Shown here: piece by piece, positions 35,563 through 47,249 of the stretch
How the letters are laid out: every line of letters begins with the position of its first letter
Position numbering within the stretch: the first letter of the stretch is position 1
NCBI RefSeq assembly: GCF_025698545.1
Contig: NC_068570.1
Coordinates: forward strand, 8,804,001 to 8,868,000
Length of the DNA: 64,000 bases
Reading direction: 5' to 3'
From: Gossypium raimondii
Lineage: Eukaryota > Streptophyta > Magnoliopsida > Malvales > Malvaceae
Translations under genes and position numbers: made by a program
The notes under the pieces: generated by a model
What the model was told of the DNA's origin: nothing
The model's input: only the letters and a program-made list of their open reading frames with translations
Database searches by the model: none

Positions 35563-36960
35563 TCATTCACTTTCATCATTTGGAATCAAATCCTTCAAAC
35601 ATAAAAAAAACTCAGTAAATTTATGGGTGGCAGAGCCGGGCAAGCAGATACAAACTACCGTTGCTCCACTACATTCAGCGCTTCCGTCCGGCAAGAATAC
35701 GCAAACCTGTGGTGTTGGTGTCAGGTCTATGGGACCAGCATAACTTGGTCTTCCCCATCCAAAATCAGCTGATTCATACAATGAAAATCTAGTCCATTGT
35801 GTTATACTCAATTTCCCTCCAAATTCAAGCCTGTTTGGCCTGTCTATTTCCATATAGTCAACCGTAGATCTTACGTACTCCTCCGATATACTGAGCCTGG
35901 CTTCACGAACCAACCGTGACGTCTCCGAGAGACTCCCTTTGATAAGGTTGTTGACAGGGCTTGTTCCACATGCCACACAAACTACATTGCCATAAAAACC
36001 TTGTTTCAATGGTGGGTTTTTCAGTTTGGGACGAGCATTGACTGAGAATGTAAGCCTAAGTTCATAGTCGACTGGTTTTACATCCAGTGCTTTCACCCAT
36101 GATCTCCAAACATGAGCTGCCATTGCATCAAAGGTGGAGCACCCTAGCATGTCATTAGGTTGAGCTAGAGATTTTAGTTGAGCTTGGAACTGTTGGCTAA
36201 CCTTGTAACACTTTTGAACAGGCTTGGATTTCCATAGGCTCATTGTTAAGCTCGAACCTTCTTCGATTCTCATGAATTCGGGATGTCGGTATTTTATCGT
36301 CGGTGGATTTCGGGGCTGGAAAAATTCCCTGTCCCAACAAGGCTCAGGGTTTGTCACCAATGTACCTGTTTTTGCAGTAGCAGCCCATGCAGCAAGAAAC
36401 TGCATAGCACCAATGCCATCACATATGCAATGACAAAGTCTCAGACCAAGGCTAAAGCCACCGCAGGCAAAAAGGGTTACCTGAGCTATAATTAAGGGCA
36501 TGTCAAGTACTTTATATGGCTCTTCATTGGGGAACCTGTAGTTTAATGGCGCCCATGTAGGGTTTGGCACTGCAAGGTCCCCTAGTTCTGCTAAACCCAT
36601 ATCAGAGTGTGCCTCCACCATAAGTGCACCCTGTTCTTGACCCAAAAACACTTCGAGTTTCCCATTCGAGGCCTCTCTGAGCCGACCGGATAAAGGATAG
36701 TAGGGAACCAAAACTCTGGATAGTGCATCACACAGAGTTTTTGTGACTGGTTTTCTATTGGAACTCATATAATTTGATTTGTAAAAATACACAGTTGGTG
36801 TGAAAACTCGAGCTCCGATCATATTATCAAGGTTTGACAAGTACAACCTGCTTCCATGGACCGCAGGAATGGGACCGGCCGGCAAGACTGGAATCATTTG
36901 ATCAATGGTTACAGGGATGTGTATGTGAGAGAAATGAAGTTCTTCAACACAAGAAGCCAT
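35563..36960 (-). CDS. BAHD-family acyltransferase
   Basis: A single uninterrupted frame of 465 aa, a normal BAHD length. The catalytic HXXXD motif is HCICD at 177-181, and the structural DFGWG motif is at 399-403; both are intact. The N-terminal landmarks LSNLDN (41-46) and YYPLSGRL (87-94) are also typical. BAHD enzymes are cytosolic and move acyl groups from CoA thioesters to alcohols or amines. The text is closest, from memory, to the omega-hydroxy fatty acid/fatty alcohol hydroxycinnamoyl transferase side of the family and less like shikimate HCT, but the substrate cannot be read from sequence. The ATG at 36960 is the first possible (MASCVEELHF). No intron is present although many BAHD genes have one. 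Confidence 0.93.
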   Translation of the reverse strand: MASCVEELHFSHIHIPVTIDQMIPVLPAGPIPAVHGSRLYLSNLDNMIGARVFTPTVYFYKSNYMSSNRKPVTKTLCDALSRVLVPYYPLSGRLREASNGKLEVFLGQEQGALMVEAHSDMGLAELGDLAVPNPTWAPLNYRFPNEEPYKVLDMPLIIAQVTLFACGGFSLGLRLCHCICDGIGAMQFLAAWAATAKTGTLVTNPEPCWDREFFQPRNPPTIKYRHPEFMRIEEGSSLTMSLWKSKPVQKCYKVSQQFQAQLKSLAQPNDMLGCSTFDAMAAHVWRSWVKALDVKPVDYELRLTFSVNARPKLKNPPLKQGFYGNVVCVACGTSPVNNLIKGSLSETSRLVREARLSISEEYVRSTVDYMEIDRPNRLEFGGKLSITQWTRFSLYESADFGWGRPSYAGPIDLTPTPQVCVFLPDGSAECSGATVVCICLPGSATHKFTEFFLCLKDLIPNDESE

Positions 36961-37478
36961 AGATGGGAGAGGTAATGCAATTGACTTGAAGAATGCTTAC
37001 ATTATATCAGGATATTTTCAAGCACTATTTGTGTGAGACAATTGATGGTCATATCTTCATGTTCTACAGAAATGGATCCAAGATTGTGGCATACTGGCCC
37101 TATATTTATTTGAAACCAAATGTCCATAGGTTTCATGATGAAGTCAATGAAGACAACCCCTTTCCATTTTGCAATACATATATATTATATATACATATAT
37201 AATGCCACTTGTAAAGGAAACATTCGAGTAGAGAATCTAAGAAAGACTGTTAGTTGGAGAAAACCCACCATGAATTTGGAGGAGAATTATGGGTTAATTT
37301 AATTGCATGACCAATGTTCCCACAACCTCATTATGATTTTTTTTTCGGGTAATTGAGAATCATAATGGAACAAAATTTTAAGATTTTCTGGGGGATATCC
37401 TCTGCCTATAATTTTTTAAGTAACATTGATTGTTTAACATAATAATTTTAGATGTGTTGTTTTTTCAAGGAAATTCTT
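36961..37478. other. Intergenic spacer between two minus-strand genes
   Basis: This spacer must hold the promoter of the BAHD gene and the 3' end of the GH17 gene. A TA-rich run near 37180-37200 could serve as TATA region about 220 nt upstream of the BAHD ATG. No further feature. Confidence 0.4.
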
Positions 37479-39947
37479 TTATATCAGAAATGAAATTAGT
37501 ACAATAAATCCTCCAATAATTCTCAGTAAAACATCCAAAAGACCACCATTGTTATGAAGTAGCAATGAAGAATGAGCAAAAGCTATCATGACAGGGAACT
37601 GGCAACCCTCCTCCGATGGATTATCGTCGGTGACAATGGCCAAACCAGAGAAATCACAGTCCCAAACGTGCTGGTTGTTCACTTGGTAGTACATGTTGAA
37701 AGCATATGAAGCATTGCCTTTAGCAGTTAGTTGATTGCATGAGGAACCATAGCCCAAAGCAGTACAATCTGATAAACTGCAAGCATAGCTAACACTTTCA
37801 GGCAACTCATCCAAATCAGTTGCTGTAGCATCCAGAACACACCATCTTTTGGTTTGGTATTTCACGTCTTCCACCGGAGCCAGTCCTTTTTCGAGTTCTA
37901 AACCGGTTAAGTCGAGCTGATATTTCGGCTTTCCATCGAACTCGAAAATTCCCCAATGTCTCTCAAACCCACCAGGTTCAATGCTTTTAGCATTTTCATC
38001 AATGAGGCTGAATAGATAAACTTCAATGTTTCCTTTCCGAGCTGGGGTTCCATTTCCACTCAAAGCATGCTTGATTAGTCCTTGGTTAAACCTCTTTGCA
38101 TTTCGGGTGTTGGCGTTTTTGTCACCGTCAGTCGGCCAGCCGACTTCTCCGACTATGACCTCCATGTCAGGGAATCCAGCTTTACTCAAAGCATAAATGA
38201 GAGTGTCAAGATTTGCATCAAATGCATTTTTGTAAACATTATTACCATCTCTAAGAGGCTTGCTTAATCCATCAAAAAATGCAAACTCTATAGGGAAATA
38301 ATCATTCCCATAAAGGCTGAGGTAAGGATAGATATTGACAGTGAAAGGTGCATCATGTAAATATAGAAACTGGACTATTTCAATTGTAAGGTCCTTGACC
38401 TCGGGCCGAAAGTCACCAGCAGATGGAACCGGATTGGATTCCGGGGAGTCATAGATGTCAGCATTGAAAGGGACTGTAGTTTTGTACCGGCATTTAACCC
38501 CGGATTCATCAAGGGCTCTCTGAATGTTTTTGAGAGCTGGTAATGTGTATTGTAGATAGGTGCCATTGTATGTTTGAAGGAAAGGTTCATTCCCCACTGC
38601 AACATACCTGCCAAACCAATTCAAAGTAAATTCATGTCACAAAACCCAAACTTGTTTTGGTTTAGTTCACATGTAATGACAGTACTATAACTAATAGGAC
38701 ATCCAAAATGCATGCAGCTTGTTCTAATGCTCAGAAATGATTATATGAAAGGTTTTACTAAGCTAAACTGTTATAAATCCTAGACAAATACTAGTAGATG
38801 TACCCTCCAACCCCCCTTTTCCTTTTTAACCATGTATGTAAATAAACTCAGCCATCCAAGTGAAATGAGTCACCTCCAGCTCATTTGCATGGGTAGAGGT
38901 TGCCTTTTGACTGGATGCATGGGGTTATGCAAATGTGTATAAACTTTTAGAAGTGGAGTGTGTTGCTGTCAAATGCTTGAGGGGACCTCACACAAATTGC
39001 CAATATTGAATGACAGTTAAAGAGATGGACCACTAACATGAAAATCCACTTTAAGGAAAAAGTGGACTCCATATTCCCAGAATCTTGGTTTAGCCTTCCA
39101 AATGGTTCAACCACCTCTTTTAGTAGTAAATTCCGTCCCAACATTCCCTAAAATCCCCTAAGCTTAGGAATTGATTATTCATTTTTTTTTAAATATTTGT
39201 GTTCAATATTTATGTTCAACACAATACATATAAATGACTTTCAAATATATAAAAAGAGTTTAAAAAGAAACTTAATTATAACTGTATATACATATCCGAA
39301 TCCGGCGCTCACATCCAAACTCGAGTAACATATATCTTAGTCTCATAGTCATAATAGAGAATAAAAGGCTAAAAATGACCATAAAAGTTGCCTGCCAAAA
39401 ACAACCATTTATAAACCAGGAGGAAGAATAATTTCCAAGAAATAGGGAAATCAGGCCAACAAAAAACTAATATCATCACTAGCAAAGAAAAGAAACCTAA
39501 ATCAAGAAGTTGATTGAATATTAAGAATGGGCCAAAAATGAATGAAAAAAAGAGTTGAACAGTGCATGCATGAAGAAATGCTGGCAAGAAACATCATTAC
39601 TTGATATTGACTCCGCCATCATAGCAATAACCAGTAACGTTATTATAAACCCAAGAAGCAGCAGCCGCTGGATCCACGCTCATCAGTTTCAACATGCTAT
39701 TAGGAATCCCCACCATCACCTCGATATCCGTCCCAGTTAGAGCCGTCATAATCTCCTCATTGTACTCGAAAAGCTTCAACTTATGAACCCCATTATCTCT
39801 CAGCATTTTCACCACCTTACCTGGTGGCAGTTGGTGGGTTGACATGGTTCCCCAGTTCACCCCAATACCGTTTCCATTTGGAACCAGTGTCATTATGGCA
39901 AGCAACAACAGTGCCAAAAGATGATTATAAAACTGCCTGCCTGACAT
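37479..39947 (-). CDS. GPI-anchored GH17 beta-1,3-glucanase-like protein with X8 domain
   Basis: Two exons, 39601-39947 and 37479-38607, joined by a GT-AG intron (AA|gtaatg ... ttggcag|G), give 491 aa. The order is signal peptide (about 1-26), GH17 barrel, X8/CBM43 domain (about 370-452, with six cysteines), then a hydrophobic tail suited to GPI anchoring. The GH17 acid is E123 in YVAVGNEP and the nucleophile E270 in VIVGEVGWP; both are present. The protein would sit on the outer plasma membrane or in the wall and act on callose or related 1,3-glucan. It resembles the Arabidopsis subgroup that includes ZERZAUST and endo-1,3-beta-glucosidases 5, 6 and 8, some of which have roles in plasmodesmata or wall organisation, not plain hydrolysis. 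The start is the ATG before the signal peptide ([10 protein letters not shown]). Confidence 0.94.
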
Positions 39948-40096
39948 CCTTTAATGGGGTTCTCTTGAAATTATAATCTTTCTTGGAAGAATCAAGAAAG
40001 AAGTAAAAGATGATTGGGTTTTGGGAGGTCAAGGTATTGGGACATGCAAATTAGAGTGAGAGAGAGAAAGGGAAATGGTTCTGCTGCTTATTCGTG

Positions 40097-40104
40097 ATTT
40101 TATA
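40097..40104 (-). promoter_or_regulatory. TATA box of the GH17 gene
   Basis: TATAAAAT on the minus strand, in context GGGCTATAAAATCACG, about 150 nt upstream of the ATG at 39947. Position and sequence are textbook for a plant core promoter; the start site itself was not mapped. Confidence 0.6.
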
Positions 40105-40109
40105 GCCCT

Positions 40110-42183
40110 TGTAAAAAGGAGAAAACCAGTCATGTATGGTGTGAATACACTATGTTCACACTTTCATAAAAAAAATTCAATTAAAATATCTTAAAATCTA
40201 TACAATATGAACTATAAACATGACAAATGACATAAATTCATCATTCATGGGAAAGCTGAATATTTGGGTTTTATAATAATAAACCAAATTAAAGCAGGAA
40301 AAAGGGAAAACAAAAACAAAAAGAACGTTAAGATTCGTTCCTTAATTCAGTTAGTTGGTTAAAATCTATTTTACTCATACGTGTCCCAAAGTGTCTAAGC
40401 AAAAACAAAATGTTAATTTTGTCATATGCTTAAGATCTAAGTTTTGTAAAACTAATTTAATATTCCTTTGTTGCAAATAAGAGAGTGAAATTATGTACCA
40501 CACAACAATTTGGTTTTCATATTCTACCAAAAACTGTGGGGTTATAATAATATTTATATAATTAAACCACATATGATTGATATAACCATAATTTTATCTT
40601 CACCTGATATTTGAATAATAAATACATATTGTATGTATAATATCGATACTCGTTTGTACAATTTAAACCGTGTTACTTTTATCTTCGTTTATAATATTAT
40701 ATAAAAATTATTTACAAATGTGGTTTGTTAAGAAAAAACCTAAGGTTGGTGCTGTTGACTTAGGAGTCAAGGCACAGTGAAAATAAAAGAAATTAAAAGA
40801 ATGTAAAGGGGAAATCCAAAAAGTTGGAGAAGACACTTTACAGCTTCAGTTTATTAAAAAAAAAAGGGGGGGGGGGCGGGGAAGAATTCTCATTGACTGC
40901 TCTTTTGAACAACATATAAAGAGAATCCTCTAATGCTAATATGTTGTAAGTTTCCACCCAAATTTGGGACTTGGTGTTTGATGATGGTATTTAAAGGCCA
41001 CCTTAAGTTCATCTATACAGTTTGGTGACTCAGAAGGTTAATTGAAGAAACCCTTTAAATTTTCTTCACTTTTTATATTTCAAAATTTATATTTATTTAT
41101 TAAAATTAACTCGACTATATTTGTTGGTATTACATTTTGAAATGAAAAAAAATATCATTTAATAGAAGAATTTTAATAGAATAAAAGTAAAGAGAAGTGA
41201 CGAAGCCACGAGGTGGTGGCCCCACTTTCCTTTCCTAAAAATTAAAAAATTTTCATTTAAACTCCTTAAATTTATAAAATTTTAAATTCATAATAGTAAA
41301 ATTACCCTAGGCTCAAATTTAAACACACCAATGATAAAATAATAATAATAAACGTTGTAAGGTTACATGCATATTTAGTCTTTTTCTTCTTCTAATCAAA
41401 AGTAGCTTTTTTTGGTGATGTTGTAAAATGATAATGGGGCAGCGTAGATCCTTTTCACAAGGAAAAATGCCATGTTCCCGAAATGGAACATGCTAACTTA
41501 ACAATGAGATACTTCACTTTCCAACACCTTTCAAAATTTTAAATATTAAAACTGATTGAATCTTAACTCGATTGACATAAACATCGTTGCTAATACAAAA
41601 GATGTAAATTCAAATATGTTAAAACGCATTTATCCTCATGTTTTTGAGTTAAAGAAGAGAAATAAATAATTTTAGACATTGTCTCAAAAAGGACATATAT
41701 GATTAGAAATTATTCAAAAAAAAAACATTACAAGCATATACTAATGGTAATTTTAAGGGAAAAAATTACAAGTTTAAAATCATGCCACATTTTGTTTATT
41801 AATATTCAATTTCAATATTTACTTTTAAAAAGAAGTTATACCTGTGGTGACTTAACTATTTTTTTAAAGTCAATGAAACGGGTCTCCCAACCATAAATAT
41901 ATTAAAACTCGCGGCATGATCTGAGATTTGGATCCAGTTGGTTCATGCAAATGGCATCTAACAATGATATTTATCTGAATCTTTTAACATCCATAGACCT
42001 TTTGTTTATCCCTAAGCTGCAACCTGTTTTGTTAGGGGGAAAATGGTGAAATTTTCATGAAAGAGTTTTCTCCCCTAGTGGTAAAGCTAAAGCTAATACT
42101 AATATTTCATTTTTGCATGCCTTCTTACAAGTTACAAGAGTTGAAGAGCTAGAAGAAAATTGGATACTTTTTGAGATCATAAC
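40110..42183. other. Intergenic DNA with repeat fragments
   Basis: No gene. 41205-41330 is a short copy of the AGAGGCGAA repeat (GACGAAGCCACGAGGTGGTG head, then CCTTAAATTTATAAAATTTT). 41556-41690 is an eroded SINE (TTGAATCTTAACTCGATTG A box, TGTAAATTCAAATATG B box). A run of Gs at 40866-40880 follows an A-run. The stretch just left of 42184 should be the 3' UTR of TRM5. Confidence 0.5.
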
Positions 42184-45100
42184 TCATAATCCACCTGTAT
42201 TATGACAGGTCGAGTTAGCGACATCTTCAATAAAGCATGCTTCTGGCAGCCTAAAGCTTAAGCAAAACATTGCCTGCACCACCATCAAGTATATGGTTCA
42301 ATAAACACAATCGCAAATACGAGCAAACTCCTCCTCTACCCTTGATGACAACGAGGGCTTTGATGGGAAGAGACGTGGATTGTATAAAATACAACAGATA
42401 AAAAAGACTTGGTAGTTTGTACCTTGTTAGGAGCGACGTCCCTAACCTTATGAAACACTGGGTCCTTTATTTTGGCATTTAAGGCGGACTCTGCCTCCTG
42501 TCAAAGATTTGAGAAATCAAATGCGGTTAAACAGCATAAATAAAACAATGAATGATTAACGATAAGTTTTCACAACCTATGGACCTTGCCAAATGACTTG
42601 AATTCAAAGTGGCTTTATGTAAAGGTCAAGATAATGGTGGGAGAGAATGTCATTGATGTAGCAGACTGAAAAGCAACAACACGTAGTAGGTAAAAGAATG
42701 AAATGACCCAAGACTTCTAAATCCAAAAACTTGGCCAGAAAACCTATGAAGCTATTGAAACAAGTTATTAAAGAAATATAAATAATTGCAAAGCAGACTT
42801 ACTGATGTTATAAATTCTTGAGTTTCATTTGCTCGTATGAAGCAATAGCAGTGAACCAATGGAAGAGGCCCTCTCCAGTTCTTCCTTGAGATAATAGCTC
42901 TAAAAGCATCTGGGGATAAAAATATATATATGTAACTTCTTTGACTAAATCTTCAAGCAGAGGACAGAAGGATATCATGCAGCAAAAATGATAAGCCGGT
43001 AGAATGTATGAAAAGGACAAGTAATATACACCCAATAATAGCAAAAAAAATCAATATTCAAGAAAATAGAGCATTAACGATTACAATCCTAGACGATAGA
43101 GTTGAGGTACCATAAAATCAACACCTGTCCACCCAATCAGCCAAAGTAACGTAACATAATAGGGAATGCTTGATCAGTGGTCTGAAGAACATGTGCAGAC
43201 ACACATGAAGACATAATTGCACATATATTGATACATAAATATCACACTAGAACGGAATATGTACCTAAAAATTGTAAAGCAGAAGCAGGAAGATTCATAA
43301 TCACATGATCAACATGCTCCCAGGGCTTAGCTTGCAGAATAGAGCCTTTCATCCTCTTATGTGCATTTCCTTTTTTCTTAGTACCACTGTGGGCATTTCC
43401 ACTCTCTGCAATATCAGGGCAAAAAATCTCTCTTTTAATTCTAAGAAGAAAGTGAAAACTAACTTCCTATATTGCTATTCAAGCTTTCACAGGTTGGTGC
43501 TATTAAAAAAAAATGCAAATAAGTGATTACTGCAAGTTCTTCAGTTATAACCTAATGCCTGATTTCCATTCTTGTCATACCTTCTGTGAAACAATCTGGA
43601 GGTCTTTTACCTGCAACTACAGAACCATCTATGGTCCTAGTAGAATTTTGCACATCCTCTGCTTCACTTTTGACATCATTACCAGCTACTGCTTTCTCCC
43701 AAACTGAAAAAGGAAGGAATATTCAGATGAAGTTATGCACGGCTCAAAGGAAGATGATGCATAAAAGAATAACGTGGTACCACCAAACTCTGTGCCTTCT
43801 GCTTTTGCATCATCAATGGCTTTTGTGCTGCACGTGTCATGAGCTTTGACCATGGAATTATCAGATTCTAAATCAATTGCACAAATGGGTTTTGCCATCA
43901 AATGGGAAATGAATTTCCTAGCATCCATATTGTATGCAACAACACAATCATCAACCTTATTAATTTTGGCATTGATCTTCAAATAGTGAATGCTGTCTGG
44001 ATTTAAATCATTTGCATACACTAAGCATCCTTTCTGTGCTGCTGGAATAGCAAATGGTCCAATACCAGCAAACATGTCACAAATTGTCTCCCCTGGACAG
44101 AACTGGGACACAAGCCGTATGTGTTCATGTTCCAATCTTGAATTCCAATAAACCAAGCTGTAATCTAGCTTGAATGTTGCCCCATATTGCTTCACTTCGG
44201 TAACCATATCACTTTCACCTGCCAAAATTTCAAATTTTGGCACTCGAAACTCATTTGTAATCGTTCCAACTTTATTGACTACTGTTTTAATTCTTGGGTA
44301 ATTTTTCTGCCAAGGGATAAAGTTTCCAGCAATCAGTACCAGAAAAGGACAATTAGAAGCAAAGCAATAATAAAAACCATAATACAACAGTAACTAAATG
44401 TTAAAAAACTATGGAGAATAAGAAGACAGCTTTATACGGAGAGCACAAAGATAAGATCAAAATAAAAGAACAGGGAAACAGATCCCAGTAGTATTAATAT
44501 TAATTCAGGAATCTCTGCAGACAGAAGGTTTGAACTACTAGCAAGGGAAACTTTTAGATTTACGTGCCACAAAAGATAGTTTTAACAGGTAGGAAGCAAA
44601 GTGAAGGGCTAGCATGAAATGATGAAAATGATAAAGGAAATCAAAAGCAAATAATGGGTCCAAGCCCAACATTAAAGTAAGCTATAACACCTTATTTACT
44701 GGCAATCCAAGTGAAGAATGATGAAATGCTCAGGTCAGAGACAAATGAAAACTCACATCGTAAATGACTTTTGCAATCACATCTTTGAAACGAAGTAATT
44801 CATCATGTATATTCAGATGGGCTACATGACCTGCAGAGTTCAGACGAAATGCTAGCTGTCAATGGTATTGAACCATGTTATCTGGATTTATCATTTTCCC
44901 TCAAGTAACCGTGCTGGACATATATTCGTACATGAGTACGACCATATAATCAACCAATTATATGAAAGAACTAACAAAAAATAATTAAGCATACCCACAT
45001 TGGATAAATACCGTATCTGGCATTCACCCCTGAGTTCGGGTAACAAAGGTATTGAGAGCAACAAGAAAGAAATGCAGGGTTAATTAAAAACTTAACTATT

Positions 45101-45407
45101 GTTTCGAAAGATGAAGGTACCTCCACCCCAAGTGGCAGAATTTGCTTCAATATATGATCTACAAATTCATAAAACACCCTTTAAACTCAAGATTAAAACT
45201 GAACATATATATATAAATCAAATGAAATGGATTTTAATTAAAGAGAAGAAGGCAACCAGCAGTCCAGTAGGAATATCCGAGTGTCAATGAATATGGAACA
45301 ACTTCAATTTCACATAATTTCTTGAGTTCATCAAGTTTTTGACTCGGAATATCAGATAAATCTGTTCTATTCCAAAAATAAATTCTTTCTAGTTAGGAAA
45401 AAAAAGC

Positions 45408-45454
<47 letters not shown>

Positions 45455-45748
45455 GAAATTACATTGACATGTTTCTTACCAGGATTTTGAACTTTCTCAG
45501 ACAAAATCATGTAACGGGTCTTCTCACTTGTGGGATCTTCAGTTATAGGTTTAACACGAGGCTTGTCCAGCAAGTATCTACAATACCAAAAATTTAAGCT
45601 TAAAAAACAACTGAAATTAAGAATTAAACAAACCAAAAAACAATTAGGCATACCCATTGAGCAAACGAGTGGCGGTTTTGCAGAGTTCGCGAGGGATTCG
45701 AAGTGCTAACAATTTGAAATTCACATCGAACTTGCTTTCATCCAACAT
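42184..45748 (-). CDS. TRM5: tRNA (guanine(37)-N1)-methyltransferase TRM5
   Basis: Eleven exons join in frame to 506 aa: 45654-45748, 45480-45577, 45257-45361, 45097-45158, 44757-44855, 43781-44306, 43581-43703, 43265-43405, 42803-42909, 42423-42497, 42184-42273. The enzyme transfers methyl from S-adenosylmethionine to N1 of G37 next to the anticodon, keeping the reading frame during translation. Seen: NSRLEHEH (about 208-215), the SAM-binding loop DMFAGIGPF (230-238), YANDLNPDS shortly after, and the catalytic-face motif NLPASA (407-412). The ATG at 45748 ([10 protein letters not shown]) fits remembered plant TRM5 starts. Odd point: the exon 4 donor and the expected exon 5 acceptor do not meet in frame. 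Using the acceptor 25 nt upstream restores frame and adds eight residues (LAFRLNSA) between ETI and GHVAHLN. No organelle-targeting peptide is obvious. Confidence 0.92.
45412..45450. repeat. TA microsatellite in TRM5 intron 2
   Basis: About 19 uninterrupted AT dinucleotides lie between the exons 45480-45577 and 45257-45361. Probably length-polymorphic, and close enough to the exon 3 acceptor (within about 50 nt) that length changes could touch splicing. Confidence 0.9.
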
Positions 45749-45900
45749 TGTTTGAATTGGAAGTTTATTGATTTTGAACTCCAATGAATAACCCAATTCC
45801 AAATAATTGATGTTAATTCCAAAAAAAAAGGGGGAAAAAAAAAGAGAGTAAGGTTGATCAACTTTGGTGCTTATAACTACTAACTTTTTTAGTTTAGCGT

Positions 45901-45962
45901 TTTAGGGTTTATGGTTTGCGTGCATGGAAGTTGACGAAAGTGATTCAAATGACGTCGTTTTA
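45901..45962 (-). promoter_or_regulatory. Telo-box and ACGTCGTTT motif in the TRM5 promoter
   Basis: On the minus strand AAACCCTAAA lies at 45901-45910, about 150 nt upstream of the ATG. The telo-box is known from promoters of translation-related plant genes, which fits a tRNA-modifying enzyme. GACGTCGTTTTAG at 45951-45963 (plus-strand reading) is a second short conserved-looking word; a related one occurs twice in the solo LTR (31879 and 31918). Function is inferred from family knowledge. Confidence 0.55.
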
Positions 45963-45963
45963 G

Positions 45964-46228
45964 TTGAACAAAGTGGAGCGGGCTTAATTTGTTGAGTTGG
46001 CCTTTGATTGTGGAATTTTACCCAATCATTAGCAAAATTAAAAGGCCGAATATGGCAGACTTGGAGAAGAAATTGGGCCTTATCTAATCAATCAATTACT
46101 CTCTTAATATTCTTTTAACTCTGTATATTTATGATTTTCTTAATATGAAATGCATGGAAAAAATAGTTTTATTTTTTTAACATAAATCTTATTATAGATT
46201 TTTATTATATCTATTTTTTTAATATAAT
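45964..46228. other. Intergenic AT-rich DNA
   Basis: Upstream of TRM5. No gene or repeat boundary recognised. Confidence 0.4.
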
Positions 46229-46357
46229 GCTTAGAACTACCCATATCCTCTCCCTAACCCTTAAATAAGAGGATAATGCGCTTTAGCGTACTCGAACCTA
46301 CACCTTTCTGCAATGGTAATAATATCGATAACAATCGAGCTTAGGCTCAATCGGTAA
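46229..46357 (-). mobile_element. tRNA-derived SINE, best-preserved promoter copy
   Basis: Read on the minus strand: CCTAAGCTCGATTG (A box), then GTAGGTTCGAGTACG (B box), then CTAAAGCGCATTATCCTC, TTAAGGGTTAGGGAG and GGGTAGTTCTAAGC. Both boxes match the tRNA internal promoter consensus closely. Same family as 34601-34790, opposite orientation. Confidence 0.8.
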
Positions 46358-46659
46358 AATAATATTATTTTTTATTGGTATGATGGAGACTCATTCCTGA
46401 AATTATAAATATTTTGTATAAATAAATAATTAATAGAAAAAATATAAGAAATAATGAAATGTGAATAATTGTTTTATGGTTTCAAAACATAGTTCCTAAG
46501 TAAGAGTGGATTAATGATTTTTAAATAATTTTTATTTAAAAAAATCAAATTACTAACTGTAATTTTATTTTATGTAATCACATAATATTAGACTTTATTA
46601 TTCCCATAATGTAGGTATGCAAAAATATTTTATATTAAAAATATATTCATAATAATATT

Positions 46660-46800
46660 TCAACAAATAGTTAAGTGGTCGACTGATATGGGCATTATTG
46701 TTAATGTAGGAGGACATGAGTTCAAGTATGTTGAAGTGCATTACCTTCTTATTTATGGGCTGGGGAGTGACTATGAGTAGTTTTAAGTATTGAAATAAGA
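46660..46800 (+). mobile_element. tRNA-derived SINE, diverged copy
   Basis: AGTTAAGTGGTCGACTGATA (A-box region), ACATGAGTTCAAGTATG (B-box region), TGAAGTGCATTACCTTC, GGGCTGGGGAGTGACTATG and AGTAGTTTTAAGTATTG appear in family order. It lies about 300 bp from the copy at 46229-46357 in inverted orientation. Confidence 0.7.
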
Positions 46801-47249
46801 ATGTTAATGGAAGGATGATGGGAACACAAAAGCATGGAGATACACGTCCCACAATATAAAACTCAGTTTTCTGCTGCTTTCCCATCAACAAACACCGCTT
46901 TCTAAAACTAGGTTTCCCGAAATTAACCTAAATTTTTGATTAATTATGAAAATTACTCAACTTAAAAATCATGTATATGAATAATCCGTTTCCTATAATT
47001 TTTGCCGGTGCCGCCAGACACATCGATGGCACTAACCCCTTCATCAGCCAAAATGATTGCATTAAAAAAAACAATTTTTCTATAAATTTTTTAGCCTATG
47101 ACTATTGTCTGATTCTAAAACAAAAGGCAAGATCCAATAATAAATTTATTAGCGGAGGAGCATTTATTTTGCTAAAAACAATAGTGGCATTGAATCAAAC
47201 ACATGAAAAAAAAGAAGCATAATAGTTTTTTTTACCATCAAACCTTACC
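46801..47249. other. Unclassified intergenic sequence
   Basis: A GC-richer island (TTTTTGCCGGTGCCGCCAGA at 46997) opens an 83-codon plus-strand frame (46971-47222) with no recognisable family; I recall similar GCCGGTGCCGCC words in decayed retroelements. Not called as a gene. Confidence 0.35.

Noticed and set aside
44971..45177. TRM5 exon 4 read straight through into the intron
   Set aside because: The frame runs on for 38 codons without family similarity after ETI; a GTTAAG donor is present at the right place.
46971..47222. 83-codon plus-strand frame as a small gene
   Set aside because: No recognisable domain, no splice context, and surrounded by repeats; more like a retroelement relic.
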